A DNA stretch of 40,672 nt from an uncultured Gemmiger sp. (GCA_944388165.1 CALXHS010000078.1:1-40672); one strand, 5' to 3'; positions 25,769 to 33,866 are shown, counted from the first letter of the stretch. Notes: generated from the sequence alone by a model not told the origin. Program-made: numbers and translations.

Positions 25769-27061
25769 ATGAAAAAAATTGAAATTTTCGACGGCTGCCA
25801 GCTGCACGAACAGCCCGTCCCCTACGCAACAGGGCCGGTAAAGTGCGTGCTGAACGGCGCCGGTCCCAACGAAGGGCAGAGCATCCTGCTGGACGAAAAC
25901 CTGCTCAGCCGCCACATCATGCTGCTGGGCGGCATCGGCACCGGCAAGACCAACACCATCAACATGCTGCTGCGCCAGCTTCTGGCCCGGGTGACGGCCG
26001 ATGACGTGGTCATCATCTTTGACTCCAAGGGAGATTTCTACAAGGAATTCTACACCCCGGGGGATGTGGTCATCAGCAACGACAGCCACGCCACCGGCCC
26101 CAACGGCCCGGATTTCTGGAACATCTACAACGAGATCGAGCGGGACGAGCACATGGAGGAAAATATCAACGAGATCGCCACCGCCATCTTCCGCAGCAAG
26201 ATCGAGCACTCCAACCAGCCCTTCTTCCCCAACGCCGGGCGGGACATCTTTTCCGCCGTACTGGGGCACTTCATCAAGAACGGCAACGAAGCCCTGTGCA
26301 ACAACCGGCATCTGCGGGAATTCCTGGACAAAAGTCCCACCTCCACCCTGCGCAAGATGCTGAACATGCGCCAGGAGACCCGCTCCATGGTCAGCTATAT
26401 CTACGACGATGCTTCCGGCCAGACCCAGGGCGTCATTTCCGAGATGCAGCAGGCCGTGCGGGAGATCTTCATCGGCAATTTCCGCAAGGAAGGCAGTCTT
26501 TCCCTGCGGCAGCTGGTGCGGGCCAAGGGCGGCCGCTGCGTGTTCATCGAATATGACCTGGGCATCGGTTCCACCCTGGCCCCCATTTACAGCCTGATGT
26601 TCGACCTGGCCATCAAGGAAGCCCTGTGCCGCCAGAAGAGTGAGGGCAGCGTCTATTTCATCACCGACGAGTTCAGCCTGCTGCCCAACCTCAAGCACAT
26701 CGACGACGCGGTGAACTTCGGCCGCAGCCTGGGCATCAAGTTCCTCATCGGCTACCAGAACATTGAACAGCTGGTGGATATCTACGGCCAGGCCCGGGCC
26801 AACAGCCTGCTTTCCGGCTTTCTGACCCAGATCTTCTTCCGCTGCAGCGACCCGGCCTCCCGCAAGTACATCCAGGACACCTTCGGCGTCAACCGCAAGA
26901 AGGAGATCTACATGGCTTCAGTGCAGGGACGCGGCATTGTGGAACAGATCCGCGACGCCCATGTGGTGGAGGACTGGGACATTTCCGGTCTGGGCCTGGG
27001 CGAAGCCATTGTCGGCCTGCCGGGGGCGGAGCCATTCCGCTTCCGCTTTGCCAAAGCATGA
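25769..27061 (+). CDS. Soluble VirD4/TraG- or HerA-like P-loop ATPase
   Basis: 430 residues. Walker A GGIGTGKT at 54-61; Walker B region VYFITDEFSLL; and YQNIEQLVDIYG, matching the QDxxQLxxxYG motif of type IV coupling proteins. These place it in the FtsK/HerA/VirD4 hexameric pump superfamily. It lacks the N-terminal membrane helices of true coupling proteins, and no relaxase, pilus or mating-pore gene is near. It could translocate DNA or protein for a non-conjugative machine made with its operon neighbours. AGGTGAGACG precedes the ATG. Confidence 0.8.
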   Translation: MKKIEIFDGCQLHEQPVPYATGPVKCVLNGAGPNEGQSILLDENLLSRHIMLLGGIGTGKTNTINMLLRQLLARVTADDVVIIFDSKGDFYKEFYTPGDVVISNDSHATGPNGPDFWNIYNEIERDEHMEENINEIATAIFRSKIEHSNQPFFPNAGRDIFSAVLGHFIKNGNEALCNNRHLREFLDKSPTSTLRKMLNMRQETRSMVSYIYDDASGQTQGVISEMQQAVREIFIGNFRKEGSLSLRQLVRAKGGRCVFIEYDLGIGSTLAPIYSLMFDLAIKEALCRQKSEGSVYFITDEFSLLPNLKHIDDAVNFGRSLGIKFLIGYQNIEQLVDIYGQARANSLLSGFLTQIFFRCSDPASRKYIQDTFGVNRKKEIYMASVQGRGIVEQIRDAHVVEDWDISGLGLGEAIVGLPGAEPFRFRFAKA

Positions 27062-27086
27062 CCCTATACAGAGAGAGGGAATCAAT

Positions 27087-27851
27087 ATGAAATGTGAAAA
27101 ATGCGGTTTTTATCTGGATAATTCCCAGGCCCGCTTCTGCCCCAAGTGTGGTGGCCGTCTGCTCCCGGATACCCCCGCCACCGAGCCGGTACGCCCCGCA
27201 CAGCCTGTGCGCCCCGCCGAGCCCGTACGCCCCGCTGAGCCCGTGCGCCCCGCCGAGCCCGTGCGCCCCGCCGAGCCCGTGCAGTCTGCGGAACCTGCCT
27301 ATTCTCCCAAACCGCCGCGGCGTTCTTCCCCGGACCCCCGCACGATCATCATTGCGGGTTGCGGCGCTGTTATCGTTGTTCTGCTGGTGGTTTTGGCGGT
27401 TGTTCTGACCCGGAAGCCTGCCGCGTCGGATACCCCCGCCTCCGCCGCCACAACCGTTCCCACAACAGCCCCCGCCGAAACCGTGGAGCCCACCCCCGCA
27501 CCGGCCACCACCACTCCTGCCCCGACCAGCGAGTCCACCTCTGCCCTGGAGATGCCCACCGTGAACGAGGAACCCGTGGAAGCCCCGGACGCCAACTATC
27601 CCGGCCTTGACGTGCAGCCCACCCACGTGTGGGATACGCAGAGCCAGACCCTTCTCCGCGTGGCGACCAACGCCGATAACCTGAACATGCGCAAAGGTCC
27701 CGGCACCGATTATGACCTGGTGAGCCAGGCTCCCCACGACGGGGTGGTCACCCGCATCGGCAAGCGCAGCGACAATGACGGCTGGATCCTCATCCTCTAC
27801 GACGGCGCCTACGGCTGGGTGTCGGCAGAGTACCTGGCACCCATCAACTAA
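27087..27851 (+). CDS. Zinc-ribbon, proline-repeat, membrane and SH3b-domain protein
   Basis: 254 residues. Zinc ribbon (C3, C6, C18, C21), then PVRPAE-type repeats (about 34-70), one membrane helix (86-108), a Thr/Pro-rich wall-spanning linker, and a C-terminal bacterial SH3 domain (about 190-254) with the LNMRKGPGTDYDLVSQ and GWILILYDGAYGWVSAEYL signatures. SH3b domains bind cell-wall peptides, so this protein probably links a cytoplasmic zinc-ribbon end to the peptidoglycan. It is the last gene of the operon, 25 bp after the ATPase. Confidence 0.8.
   Translation: MKCEKCGFYLDNSQARFCPKCGGRLLPDTPATEPVRPAQPVRPAEPVRPAEPVRPAEPVRPAEPVQSAEPAYSPKPPRRSSPDPRTIIIAGCGAVIVVLLVVLAVVLTRKPAASDTPASAATTVPTTAPAETVEPTPAPATTTPAPTSESTSALEMPTVNEEPVEAPDANYPGLDVQPTHVWDTQSQTLLRVATNADNLNMRKGPGTDYDLVSQAPHDGVVTRIGKRSDNDGWILILYDGAYGWVSAEYLAPIN
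27186..27293 (+). repeat. 18-bp tandem repeat encoding PVRPAE
   Basis: About five near-identical 18-bp units (CCCGTGCGCCCCGCCGAG and variants) are tandem within the zinc-ribbon/SH3b gene. Replication slippage would change the copy number in frame. Confidence 0.85.
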
Positions 27852-27907
27852 AGGGTGCCGCGCCGGGCACGGCATGCAGCAGTTTTTGACCCTATAAACC
27901 ACAAAAG

Positions 27908-27934
27908 AGAGCCCCCGCCGGGGGCTCTCCCTTT
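27908..27934 (+). terminator. Terminator of the six-gene operon
   Basis: AGAGCCCCC (27908-27916) pairs with GGGGGCTCT (27920-27928), followed by CCCTTTA; the T-run is short. Confidence 0.75.
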
Positions 27935-27962
27935 ATCCCAATGCAAATTTGTGAGGTATTTT

Positions 27963-28634
27963 ATGCTGGAAAAGATGGATGACTTTTTCAACCGGCGGCT
28001 GGAAGGATACGAGGAACACCAGCTGCAGGCCATCGACCAGGCGCAGACCTTCTATCCCCTGACCGCCGCCTGTCTGCCCAAAGAAGAAGCCGCCCGCATC
28101 CTGGACCTTGGCTGCGGCACCGGCCTGGAACTGGGCTATTACTTCGAGCTGAACCCCACCGCCAGGGTAACGGGCATCGACCTGGCCCGGGACATGCTGA
28201 ACGCCCTGCGGGACAAGTTTCCCCACAAAGACCTGAACCTTGTGCAGGGGTCCTACTTTGATATTCCTCTGGGTCACGCCTGCTATGACGCGGCGGTATC
28301 GGTGGAATCCCTGCACCACTTTACCCAGGCCGAAAAAATCCCCTTATACCGCAAAGTCTTTGAAGCCCTGACGGCGGACGGATATTTTATCCTGACCGAC
28401 TATTTTGCCGAAAGCGATGCCCAGGAAGCCTTTTTCCGGCAGGAACTGCTGCGGCTGAAGGCGGAACAGGGGTTGCCGGACGGGGAGTTTTACCACTATG
28501 ACACGCCGCTGACGGTGGAACATGAGATCCAGGCCCTGGAACAGGCCGGGTTCGCCCGCGTGGAGGTGCTGGGACAGTGGAGCAATACCCGCCTGCTGAA
28601 AGCGGTCAAATCACCTTGCGCCGGGAACGAATAA
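27963..28634 (+). CDS. Class I SAM-dependent methyltransferase
   Basis: 223 residues. Motif I ILDLGCGTGLELGYYF binds S-adenosylmethionine; the acidic end of strand 2 is VTGIDLA; motif IV AAVSVESLHHF and FILTDYFA follow. It resembles small ubiquinone/menaquinone-type or metabolite methyltransferases, but the substrate cannot be read from the sequence. The ATG at 27963 follows GTGAGGT. It is convergent with the acetyltransferase gene, 11 bp apart. Confidence 0.85.
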   Translation: MLEKMDDFFNRRLEGYEEHQLQAIDQAQTFYPLTAACLPKEEAARILDLGCGTGLELGYYFELNPTARVTGIDLARDMLNALRDKFPHKDLNLVQGSYFDIPLGHACYDAAVSVESLHHFTQAEKIPLYRKVFEALTADGYFILTDYFAESDAQEAFFRQELLRLKAEQGLPDGEFYHYDTPLTVEHEIQALEQAGFARVEVLGQWSNTRLLKAVKSPCAGNE

Positions 28635-28645
28635 GACCTTCCCGG

Positions 28646-29284
28646 TCAGTTCTGCTCTTCGCAGTTGTTGAGCAGTTCCTGCAGTTCGTTCACCAGACGG
28701 CACACATGGAAGCCGTCACACACACCGTGGTGCACCTGCACCGCCAGAGGAAGCAGGACGCGGCCCCCCTCTTCATAGAAACGGCCCATGGTGAAAATGG
28801 GCGGCAGATAGTCATACCCGTTTTGCAGGTTCAGATTGAATCCCTCAAAGCTGGCCCAGGGCACCATGGACACCGGGAAGGTGTTGGCCGGGGTATCGGG
28901 GCGGGACATCAGCCCCGGACGGTCGCCGTAATCAGCCATATCCTTTTCCCAGGCGGCGCAGAAGGCCCGGTAATCCGGGGTATAGGCCGTCCACAGATTG
29001 GAAAAGGTCTCAGTCTGCTGATGGAAAATGGTGTAGCAGGGATGGACCAGGTCATAATAGCCGGGGTTCCCCTCCTCGTCCAGCGCCATGCGGAATTCCT
29101 GATAGCGGTTCACCACAGTGGACAGGTAAAACAGCATGGCAGGATACAGCTTTTCCCCCTGCCGCCGCAGCCGGGTGATATCCAGCTTGAAGGTGGCACT
29201 GTAGGTGCAGGGCACCTGGTTGAAATAATGATGGAAGTATTCCTCCCGCGGCCAGGTGCTGCGGTCGATTCTGGTAAAGGTCAT
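28646..29284 (-). CDS. Type A chloramphenicol O-acetyltransferase family protein
   Basis: 212 residues, the usual length for CAT. The hallmark HHGVCDGFH supplies catalytic His186 and structural Asp190 (equivalent to H195 and D199). VPWASFEGFNLN holds the oxyanion Ser145, and YFNQVPCTYSAT is the typical N-terminal strand. The family is a cytoplasmic trimer using acetyl-CoA. True resistance activity is likely but not certain, as chromosomal homologues include weak xenobiotic acetyltransferases. Start chosen at the ATG at 29284 with AGGAGGAAG just upstream. Base composition is like the neighbours, so recent transfer is not indicated. Confidence 0.88.
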   Translation of the reverse strand: MTFTRIDRSTWPREEYFHHYFNQVPCTYSATFKLDITRLRRQGEKLYPAMLFYLSTVVNRYQEFRMALDEEGNPGYYDLVHPCYTIFHQQTETFSNLWTAYTPDYRAFCAAWEKDMADYGDRPGLMSRPDTPANTFPVSMVPWASFEGFNLNLQNGYDYLPPIFTMGRFYEEGGRVLLPLAVQVHHGVCDGFHVCRLVNELQELLNNCEEQN

Positions 29285-29387
29285 GTTTCTTCCTCCTGTT
29301 GGGTCCCTTCTGCCGGTCAGCGGCAATGGCCCGGCTGCATTGTACCACGTCGGCCGCATTTTTCCACAGGTCTGTGGGAAACCCGCG

Positions 29388-29417
29388 TTGACGAGGGCTT
29401 TTTCCCGGTGTTATACT
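29388..29417 (+). promoter_or_regulatory. Promoter of the 53-residue membrane protein gene
   Basis: TTGACG (29388-29393), 18 bp, TATACT (29412-29417). Confidence 0.6.
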
Positions 29418-29467
29418 GAAAAAAAAGAATCTGTCCGTTTTTCATCCGCTATTCCGGGAGGAACGCC

Positions 29468-29629
29468 ATGAAACTCTATCGCTTTTTTGCCATTCTCTTT
29501 CTGGTCCTGGGCTGCCTGGGCCTGGTCGCCTTCTTCGGCGGTATGCGCAGCGTCAACGCAGGGGTGTTCGTCTTCCCCTTTGTACTGTCTCTGCTGTTCT
29601 GGATGCTGTACCGTAAAAACAACCGCTGA
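29468..29629 (+). CDS. Small two-helix membrane protein
   Basis: 53 residues: MKLYRFFAILFLVLGCLGLV forms the first membrane helix, then a short loop GGMRSVNAG and a second helix ending in a basic tail (LYRKNNR). GGGAGGAA precedes the ATG, and a promoter lies 50 bp upstream. Unknown function. Confidence 0.7.
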   Translation: MKLYRFFAILFLVLGCLGLVAFFGGMRSVNAGVFVFPFVLSLLFWMLYRKNNR

Positions 29630-29664
29630 AGATTTTCCCCTCCCATACGCATAAACCCTACATA

Positions 29665-29712
29665 GCAAGAGGCTGCCGCCAACTTCGGTTGGACGGCAGC
29701 CTCTTGCTGTAT
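29665..29712. terminator. Long UUCG-capped bidirectional terminator
   Basis: GCAAGAGGCTGCCG (29665-29678) pairs perfectly with CGGCAGCCTCTTGC (29694-29707); within it CCAAC-TTCG-GTTGG forms a second stem with a UUCG tetraloop. It serves the convergent small-protein and rhodanese genes. Confidence 0.88.
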
Positions 29713-29763
29713 TTGCGGATGGTCCCGCGGTTCTGTATGTTCCGGCGACGTTTCAGCGCCCGC

Positions 29764-30153
29764 TTATTTCTCCACCTCATAGGGCCAGGTGGAAATACCG
29801 CCGAACTCGCAGATATCGGTATATCCCAGTTCCGCCAGCTCTTGGGCGGCGGTTTTGCTGCGGTTGCCGCTGCGGCAGTAGACCAGCACCGTGGTGTCCT
29901 TTTCCGGAATGATTTCAGCGGCGGAATCCTCGGTGATGATGCCTACCGGCAGCAGAACGGTGCCGGGGATGTGTCCGCTGTCGTATTCGTCCTGTTCCCG
30001 CACGTCCAGAATCAGCACGTCCTGGGTGTCCATCATCTCCTTGGCTTCCTCCTGGCTGATCTGCCGGTAGCCGGTCTCCGCCGTTCCTCCGGCGGCACCG
30101 CACCCGGTCAGCAGCAAAAGAAAGGTCAAAAGCAAAGGCAAAAGTCGTTTCAT
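29764..30153 (-). CDS. Rhodanese-domain lipoprotein
   Basis: 129 residues. An N-terminal lipoprotein signal (LLLLTGC lipobox) precedes a single rhodanese domain with DVREQDEYDSGHIPG and the active-site loop YCRSGNRS, whose Cys carries a persulfide. It would act on the outer membrane face in sulfur transfer or thiol chemistry. Its ATG overlaps the stop of the SGNH gene upstream, so both are one operon. Confidence 0.88.
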   Translation of the reverse strand: MKRLLPLLLTFLLLLTGCGAAGGTAETGYRQISQEEAKEMMDTQDVLILDVREQDEYDSGHIPGTVLLPVGIITEDSAAEIIPEKDTTVLVYCRSGNRSKTAAQELAELGYTDICEFGGISTWPYEVEK

Positions 30154-30686
30154 CGGATGACCTCCTGATAAAGTCCCCGGGCAAAGGCACGGTGGCCCTG
30201 CCCGGTAAAATGTACGCCGTCGTAGGCAAGGGTGACCTCCCAGTTTCCCCCGTCGGCAAACCGGACGCCCAGTTCTTCGGCCAGTGTCCGGTAGCAGCGG
30301 GCCAGTGTGCGGGAATCTTCCACCAGCGCCGGGTCTGTTACCCAGTCCCCCAAAGTCATGGGCGGCGGGGCTGTCAGCAGGATCTTTTCCCGGGCCAGGG
30401 ACAGGCCGTTCAGAAACTGCTTCATCCGTGCCGCCGCCTGTTCCGGGGTACTGCCCTGCAGCAGATCGTTGGTGCCCAGCATCACCACCAGCAGGTCGGT
30501 ATCCGCCGGGAAGAGCACCGGGCGCCGGGGTATACACCGGCCGTTTTCTCCCAGATTAACGACCTCCCACCCGGTCTTTTCAGCCAGGATATCCACCCAC
30601 CGGCTGTCCTTGGGATACCGCCTGCCAAAATAGGAGCGGGGGTCGTATCCGTAGGTGTTGGAATCCCCGAAGCAGATGACCTTCAT
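30150..30686 (-). CDS. Cytoplasmic SGNH/GDSL-type esterase
   Basis: 178 residues. Block I FGDSNTYGYDP (nucleophile Ser), block II LGENGRC, block III LGTNDLLQG, block V DGVHFT (Asp/His triad). No signal peptide. It resembles arylesterase/acylhydrolase members that use the GDSNT form. It precedes and overlaps the rhodanese gene by four bases. The substrate is unknown. Confidence 0.88.
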   Translation of the reverse strand: MKVICFGDSNTYGYDPRSYFGRRYPKDSRWVDILAEKTGWEVVNLGENGRCIPRRPVLFPADTDLLVVMLGTNDLLQGSTPEQAAARMKQFLNGLSLAREKILLTAPPPMTLGDWVTDPALVEDSRTLARCYRTLAEELGVRFADGGNWEVTLAYDGVHFTGQGHRAFARGLYQEVIR

Positions 30687-30730
30687 TCCTTTTCCCCCTT
30701 TGTGCCGGTCCGGCTGAAGAAATTACAGCT

Positions 30731-30759
30731 ATTATACCAGCCCCGCAGCCTTTGAACAA
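30731..30759 (-). promoter_or_regulatory. Promoter of the SGNH/rhodanese operon
   Basis: On the minus strand TTGTTC (30754-30759), 17 bp, TATAAT (30731-30736). Confidence 0.65.
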
Positions 30760-30835
30760 CTGTCCCCCTGCCTCTGTCACGGGTTCTTTCCTGCCATATT
30801 TCCGCATAAACCTGCACTGAATGGGAGGTGAGGCC

Positions 30836-31549
30836 GTGTTTTCCATATTATGGGTCTTTTTGCAGAGTGCGGCGGTGCACATCTGGTATGCGGCGCTGCA
30901 TCTGGAGAGCGGCAGTTTTCCCCGTCCCCTCTCCCCCGCGCAGGAACAGGCGGCGTTTTCCGCCATGCACAAGGGCGATACCGCCGCCCGGGATTCCCTC
31001 ATCAGCCACAATCTGCGGCTGGTAGCCCATGTGGTGAAGAAATACTACGCCGCCCCGGGCGGACAGGACGATCTGATCAGCATCGGCACCATCGGGCTGA
31101 TCAAGGCGGTGGATACCTTCCGCCCCGAACGCAAGGTCCGTTTTGCCAGCTATGCCAGCCAGTGCATCGAAAACGAGATCCGCATGCATCTGAGGCATAT
31201 CCGTCGGGAAGGCACCGTGGTCTCTTTGCAGGAACCGCTGGAAGCCAGCACCCGGGAAGGGGGCACCCTGGCCCTGGGCGATGTGCTGCCGGACGAAGCC
31301 GTGATGGAGGACGACTGCGAGCAGCGGGATCTGGCCCGGCGGCTGCGGGTGCTGGTAGCCGAACTGCCGGAACGGGAACGGCGTATCCTGACCCTGCGCT
31401 ACGGGCTGGACCGCCAGCCGCCCCTGACCCAGCAGCAGGTGGCGGAACGTTTTCAGATCAGCCGGTCCTATATTTCCCGGCTGGAAAAGCGGGCCTTGCA
31501 GATGCTGAGCCGCCGTTGGCATGCCGGGGAAGAGCGGCGGAACCACTGA
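30836..31549 (+). CDS. sigK: Sporulation sigma factor, SigK-like
   Basis: 237 residues. A hydrophobic N-terminal pro-like segment (VFLQSAAVHIWYAALHLESG) precedes sigma region 2 (DDLISIGTIGLIKAVDTF, RFASYASQCIENEI) and region 4 (LTQQQVAERFQISRSYISRLEKRAL). This N-terminus and the HLESGSFPRPLS motif fit SigK, the mother-cell late sporulation factor. I prefer the GTG at 30836, placed well after GGGAGGTGA, over the ATG at 30821, which overlaps that site. The gene is intact, with no skin-type interruption. Whether the organism still sporulates cannot be judged here. Confidence 0.85.
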   Translation: MFSILWVFLQSAAVHIWYAALHLESGSFPRPLSPAQEQAAFSAMHKGDTAARDSLISHNLRLVAHVVKKYYAAPGGQDDLISIGTIGLIKAVDTFRPERKVRFASYASQCIENEIRMHLRHIRREGTVVSLQEPLEASTREGGTLALGDVLPDEAVMEDDCEQRDLARRLRVLVAELPERERRILTLRYGLDRQPPLTQQQVAERFQISRSYISRLEKRALQMLSRRWHAGEERRNH

Positions 31550-31580
31550 CCTGTGCGAAGTGTGCGCCACACAAATACAC

Positions 31581-31609
31581 TTGACCTTTACGCACAATCA
31601 TGGTATTCT
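31581..31609 (+). promoter_or_regulatory. Promoter of the AGCS symporter gene
   Basis: TTGACC (31581-31586), 17 bp, TATTCT (31604-31609). A small hairpin (CCGCTGCTGGAAGCGGCGG, 31621-31639) lies in the leader. Confidence 0.7.
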
Positions 31610-31683
31610 AGATAGCGTCACCGCTGCTGGAAGCGGCGGTTTGCGGTATCCAACATCAATGTGAGAGAGGAATGGAAAGTATC

Positions 31684-33030
31684 ATGGAGCAATTTACTGC
31701 GCTTGTGTCCCAGGCCAGCGATTTTCTTTGGGACTATATCCTGCTGTTTCTTCTGGTAGGCACCGGCCTGTTCTTCACCCTGCGGCTGGGGTTCATCCAG
31801 GTCCGCCGGTTCGGTGAAGGCATGCGCCGCCTGTTCGGCGGATTCAGCCTGCACGGCAAGGCCGCCGGCAAGGACGGCATGAGTTCCTTCCAGGCGCTGT
31901 CCACCGCCGTGGCAGCCCAGGTAGGCACCGGCAACATCACCGGCTGCGCCACCGCCCTGGTCAGCGGCGGCCCCGGCGCCCTGTTCTGGGTGTGGGTATC
32001 GGCCTTCTTCGGCATGGCTACCATCTACGCCGAAGCAGTTCTGGCCCAGACCTACAAGACCACCGTGGACGGTCAGGTGACCGGCGGTCCCGTGTACTAC
32101 ATCCGCGCTGCCTTCAAGGGCAAGATCGGCAAGTTCCTGGCCGGGTTCTTCTCGGTGGCCATCGTGCTGGCCCTGGGCTTCATGGGCAACATGGTGCAGT
32201 CCAACTCCATCAGTGATGCCTTCCACAACGCTTTCGGCGTCAACAAGCTGGTGGTGGGTGTTGTGGTGGCCGCCATTGCCGCTTTCATCTTCCTAGGCGG
32301 CGTGCAGCGCATTGCCGCTGTGACCGAAAAACTGGTGCCCATCATGGCCATCTTCTACATTCTGGGCTGTGTGGTCATTCTGGCCATGAACGCCTCCGCC
32401 CTGCCCGCCGCCTTTGAGCAGATCTTTGTGCTGGCCTTTGATCCCCAGGCCATGGCCGGCGGTGTGGCCGGTGTGACGGTACAGCAGGCCATGCGGTACG
32501 GCGTGGCCCGCGGCCTCTTCTCCAACGAAGCGGGTCTCGGCTCCACCCCTCATGCCCACGCCATTGCCAAGGTCAAGCGGCCCCAGGACCAGGGCGCTAT
32601 GGCCATCGTCAGCGTCTTTATCGACACCTTTGTCATCCTGACCCTTACCGGCCTGGTACTCATCACCTCCGGCCTGGTCCCCACCGGCCTGAACGGCACC
32701 GCCCTGACCCAGGCCGCTTTTGCCAAGACCTTCGGGTCTCTGGGCCAGGTCTTTATCGCCGTGTGCATGCTGTTCTTCGCCTTCTCCACCATCCTGGGCT
32801 GGTACTTCTTCGGCCAGGTGAACTTCAAGGCTCTGTTTGGCAGCAAGGCCCTGCCGGTGTACAGCGTCATCGTAGTGGCCTTCGTCCTCATCGGTTCCAC
32901 CCTGAAGGTGGATCTGGTCTGGGAACTGGCCGACTTCTTCAACGGCGTGATGGCCATTCCCAACCTGATCGCCCTGCTGGCTCTGTCCGGTGTGGTGGCT
33001 TCCATCGCCCGGCAGAAACCCGAGGAGTGA
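31684..33030 (+). CDS. Alanine/glycine:cation symporter (AGCS family)
   Basis: 448 residues, about ten to eleven membrane helices. Family stretches include LSTAVAAQVGTGNITGCATAL near the N-terminus, TGGPVYYI and GLFSNEAGLGSTPHAHA. It imports alanine or glycine with sodium or protons. The ATG at 31672 is only one base after GAGAGAGG, so I prefer the in-frame ATG at 31684. Codon bias suggests good expression. It is a single gene with its own promoter and terminator. Confidence 0.92.
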   Translation: MEQFTALVSQASDFLWDYILLFLLVGTGLFFTLRLGFIQVRRFGEGMRRLFGGFSLHGKAAGKDGMSSFQALSTAVAAQVGTGNITGCATALVSGGPGALFWVWVSAFFGMATIYAEAVLAQTYKTTVDGQVTGGPVYYIRAAFKGKIGKFLAGFFSVAIVLALGFMGNMVQSNSISDAFHNAFGVNKLVVGVVVAAIAAFIFLGGVQRIAAVTEKLVPIMAIFYILGCVVILAMNASALPAAFEQIFVLAFDPQAMAGGVAGVTVQQAMRYGVARGLFSNEAGLGSTPHAHAIAKVKRPQDQGAMAIVSVFIDTFVILTLTGLVLITSGLVPTGLNGTALTQAAFAKTFGSLGQVFIAVCMLFFAFSTILGWYFFGQVNFKALFGSKALPVYSVIVVAFVLIGSTLKVDLVWELADFFNGVMAIPNLIALLALSGVVASIARQKPEE

Positions 33031-33049
33031 TCCTCCCCCGCAAAAAGCA

Positions 33050-33087
33050 AAGCTGCACTTCCCCATCCGGGAGGTGCAGCTTTTTTA
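33050..33087. terminator. Terminator between the AGCS gene and the small membrane protein gene
   Basis: AAGCTGCAC (33050-33058) pairs with GTGCAGCTT (33074-33082), followed by TTTTAAT on the plus strand. Confidence 0.85.
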
Positions 33088-33321
33088 ATACAGAAACCAG
33101 GCCCCCAGGGCCAGAAGAAGATAACAGGCAGCATAGAACCCTACCCCCGCCCAAGTCCAGCGGACAATCGAGGCCGCCCGGCGGGGTGCGCTGCGGCGAC
33201 AGAAGAGATACAGCCCCACCCCGGCCAGGGGCAACAGAAAGGCCAGGGTGTTCAGCCCCTGATGGGGCAGGTCCCGTTCCCGCGGGCTGGGACGGCCGGG
33301 CCCGGATGTTCGGTTGTGCAT
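33085..33321 (-). CDS. Small membrane protein of unknown function
   Basis: 78 residues with a Pro/Arg-rich N-terminus and two membrane helices (LNTLAFLLPLAGVGLYLF and AGVGFYAACYLLLALGAWFL). AGGAGGG precedes the ATG. The pattern resembles short DUF4190-like two-helix proteins. No partner is evident. Confidence 0.7.
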   Translation of the reverse strand: MHNRTSGPGRPSPRERDLPHQGLNTLAFLLPLAGVGLYLFCRRSAPRRAASIVRWTWAGVGFYAACYLLLALGAWFLY

Positions 33322-33431
33322 GGCGCGGCCCTCCTTTTTGCGGGGTATACGTGTGGTACAGCTTTCATTTTCAATAGACAGAATCTATCTAGCCTATTCT
33401 TTTATTAAGTAGGAAAGGCAGGTGGATATGC

Positions 33432-33659
33432 ATGACCAACCGCGTGCGGGAACTGCGTGAAGACCACGACTATACCCAGCAGCAGCTGGCCGAAAGAATC
33501 GGCATCACCCAGCGCAAGTACAGTTACCTGGAAACCGGCACCCAGCCCCTGACGGCGGATTTTCTGGTGGCACTGGCCGAGATCTATGATGTGAGCATCG
33601 ACTATATTCTTCTTTGTACCGACACCCCCCGGCGCTACCCGCCCCGGGGCAAAAAGTAA
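33432..33659 (+). CDS. XRE family helix-turn-helix regulator
   Basis: 75 residues. Cro/C1-type HTH: YTQQQLAERIGITQRKYSYLETG (residues about 15-37), then a helical closing segment with DYILLCTD. AGGAAAGGCAGGTGG precedes the ATG. It stands just left of the gap 3' end and has host-like composition, so it is chromosomal, not part of the element. Confidence 0.85.
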   Translation: MTNRVRELREDHDYTQQQLAERIGITQRKYSYLETGTQPLTADFLVALAEIYDVSIDYILLCTDTPRRYPPRGKK

Positions 33660-33700
33660 CTTTACCGCCCGGCGGAAAAACCGCTGCAGCAAACAAAAAG

Positions 33701-33748
33701 ACCGCGCCGCCGCACAGAGCCCGAAAGCCCTGCGCGGCGGCGCGGTGT
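33701..33748 (-). terminator. Native gap terminator, now cut off from its gene
   Basis: ACCGCGCCGCCGCA (33701-33714) pairs with TGCGCGGCGGCGCGGT (33731-33746) with a bulge. On the minus strand it is followed by CTTTTTGTTTG. It lies 25 bp after the displaced gap stop codon. Confidence 0.82.
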
Positions 33749-33773
33749 TAGTCAGGATTGGGAGGACTGACGA

Positions 33774-33866
33774 TTACAGTTCAGCGAAGTACTTGATGGT
33801 GCGGACCATCTGGCTGGTGTAGCTGTTCTCGTTGTCGTACCAGGAGACGACCTGGGCCTGATAGGT
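33774..33866 (-). pseudogene. gap: Displaced native 3' end of gap (left attachment site)
   Basis: The frame encodes [20 protein letters not shown]... ending KYFAEL and TAA, the C-terminus of glyceraldehyde-3-phosphate dehydrogenase. To its right the sequence switches abruptly to AT-rich element DNA, so this is only the last 30 codons. 33791-33855 is identical over 65 bp to 40532-40596 in the working gene. Together they mark the attachment core duplicated on integration. The 33774-34055 frame running on into element DNA is an accident. Confidence 0.9.
33791..33855. repeat. attL core: 65-bp direct repeat
   Basis: Identical to 40532-40596, 6741 bp to the right. Similarity continues past the core with a single G/A change at 33856 and then ten more matching bases to 33866. 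Recombination must have occurred inside this 65-bp block. Confidence 0.9.

Noticed and set aside
25769-27061. True conjugative coupling protein of an integrated conjugative element
   Set aside because: No membrane helices, relaxase, pilus or mating genes lie nearby, and base composition is host-like.
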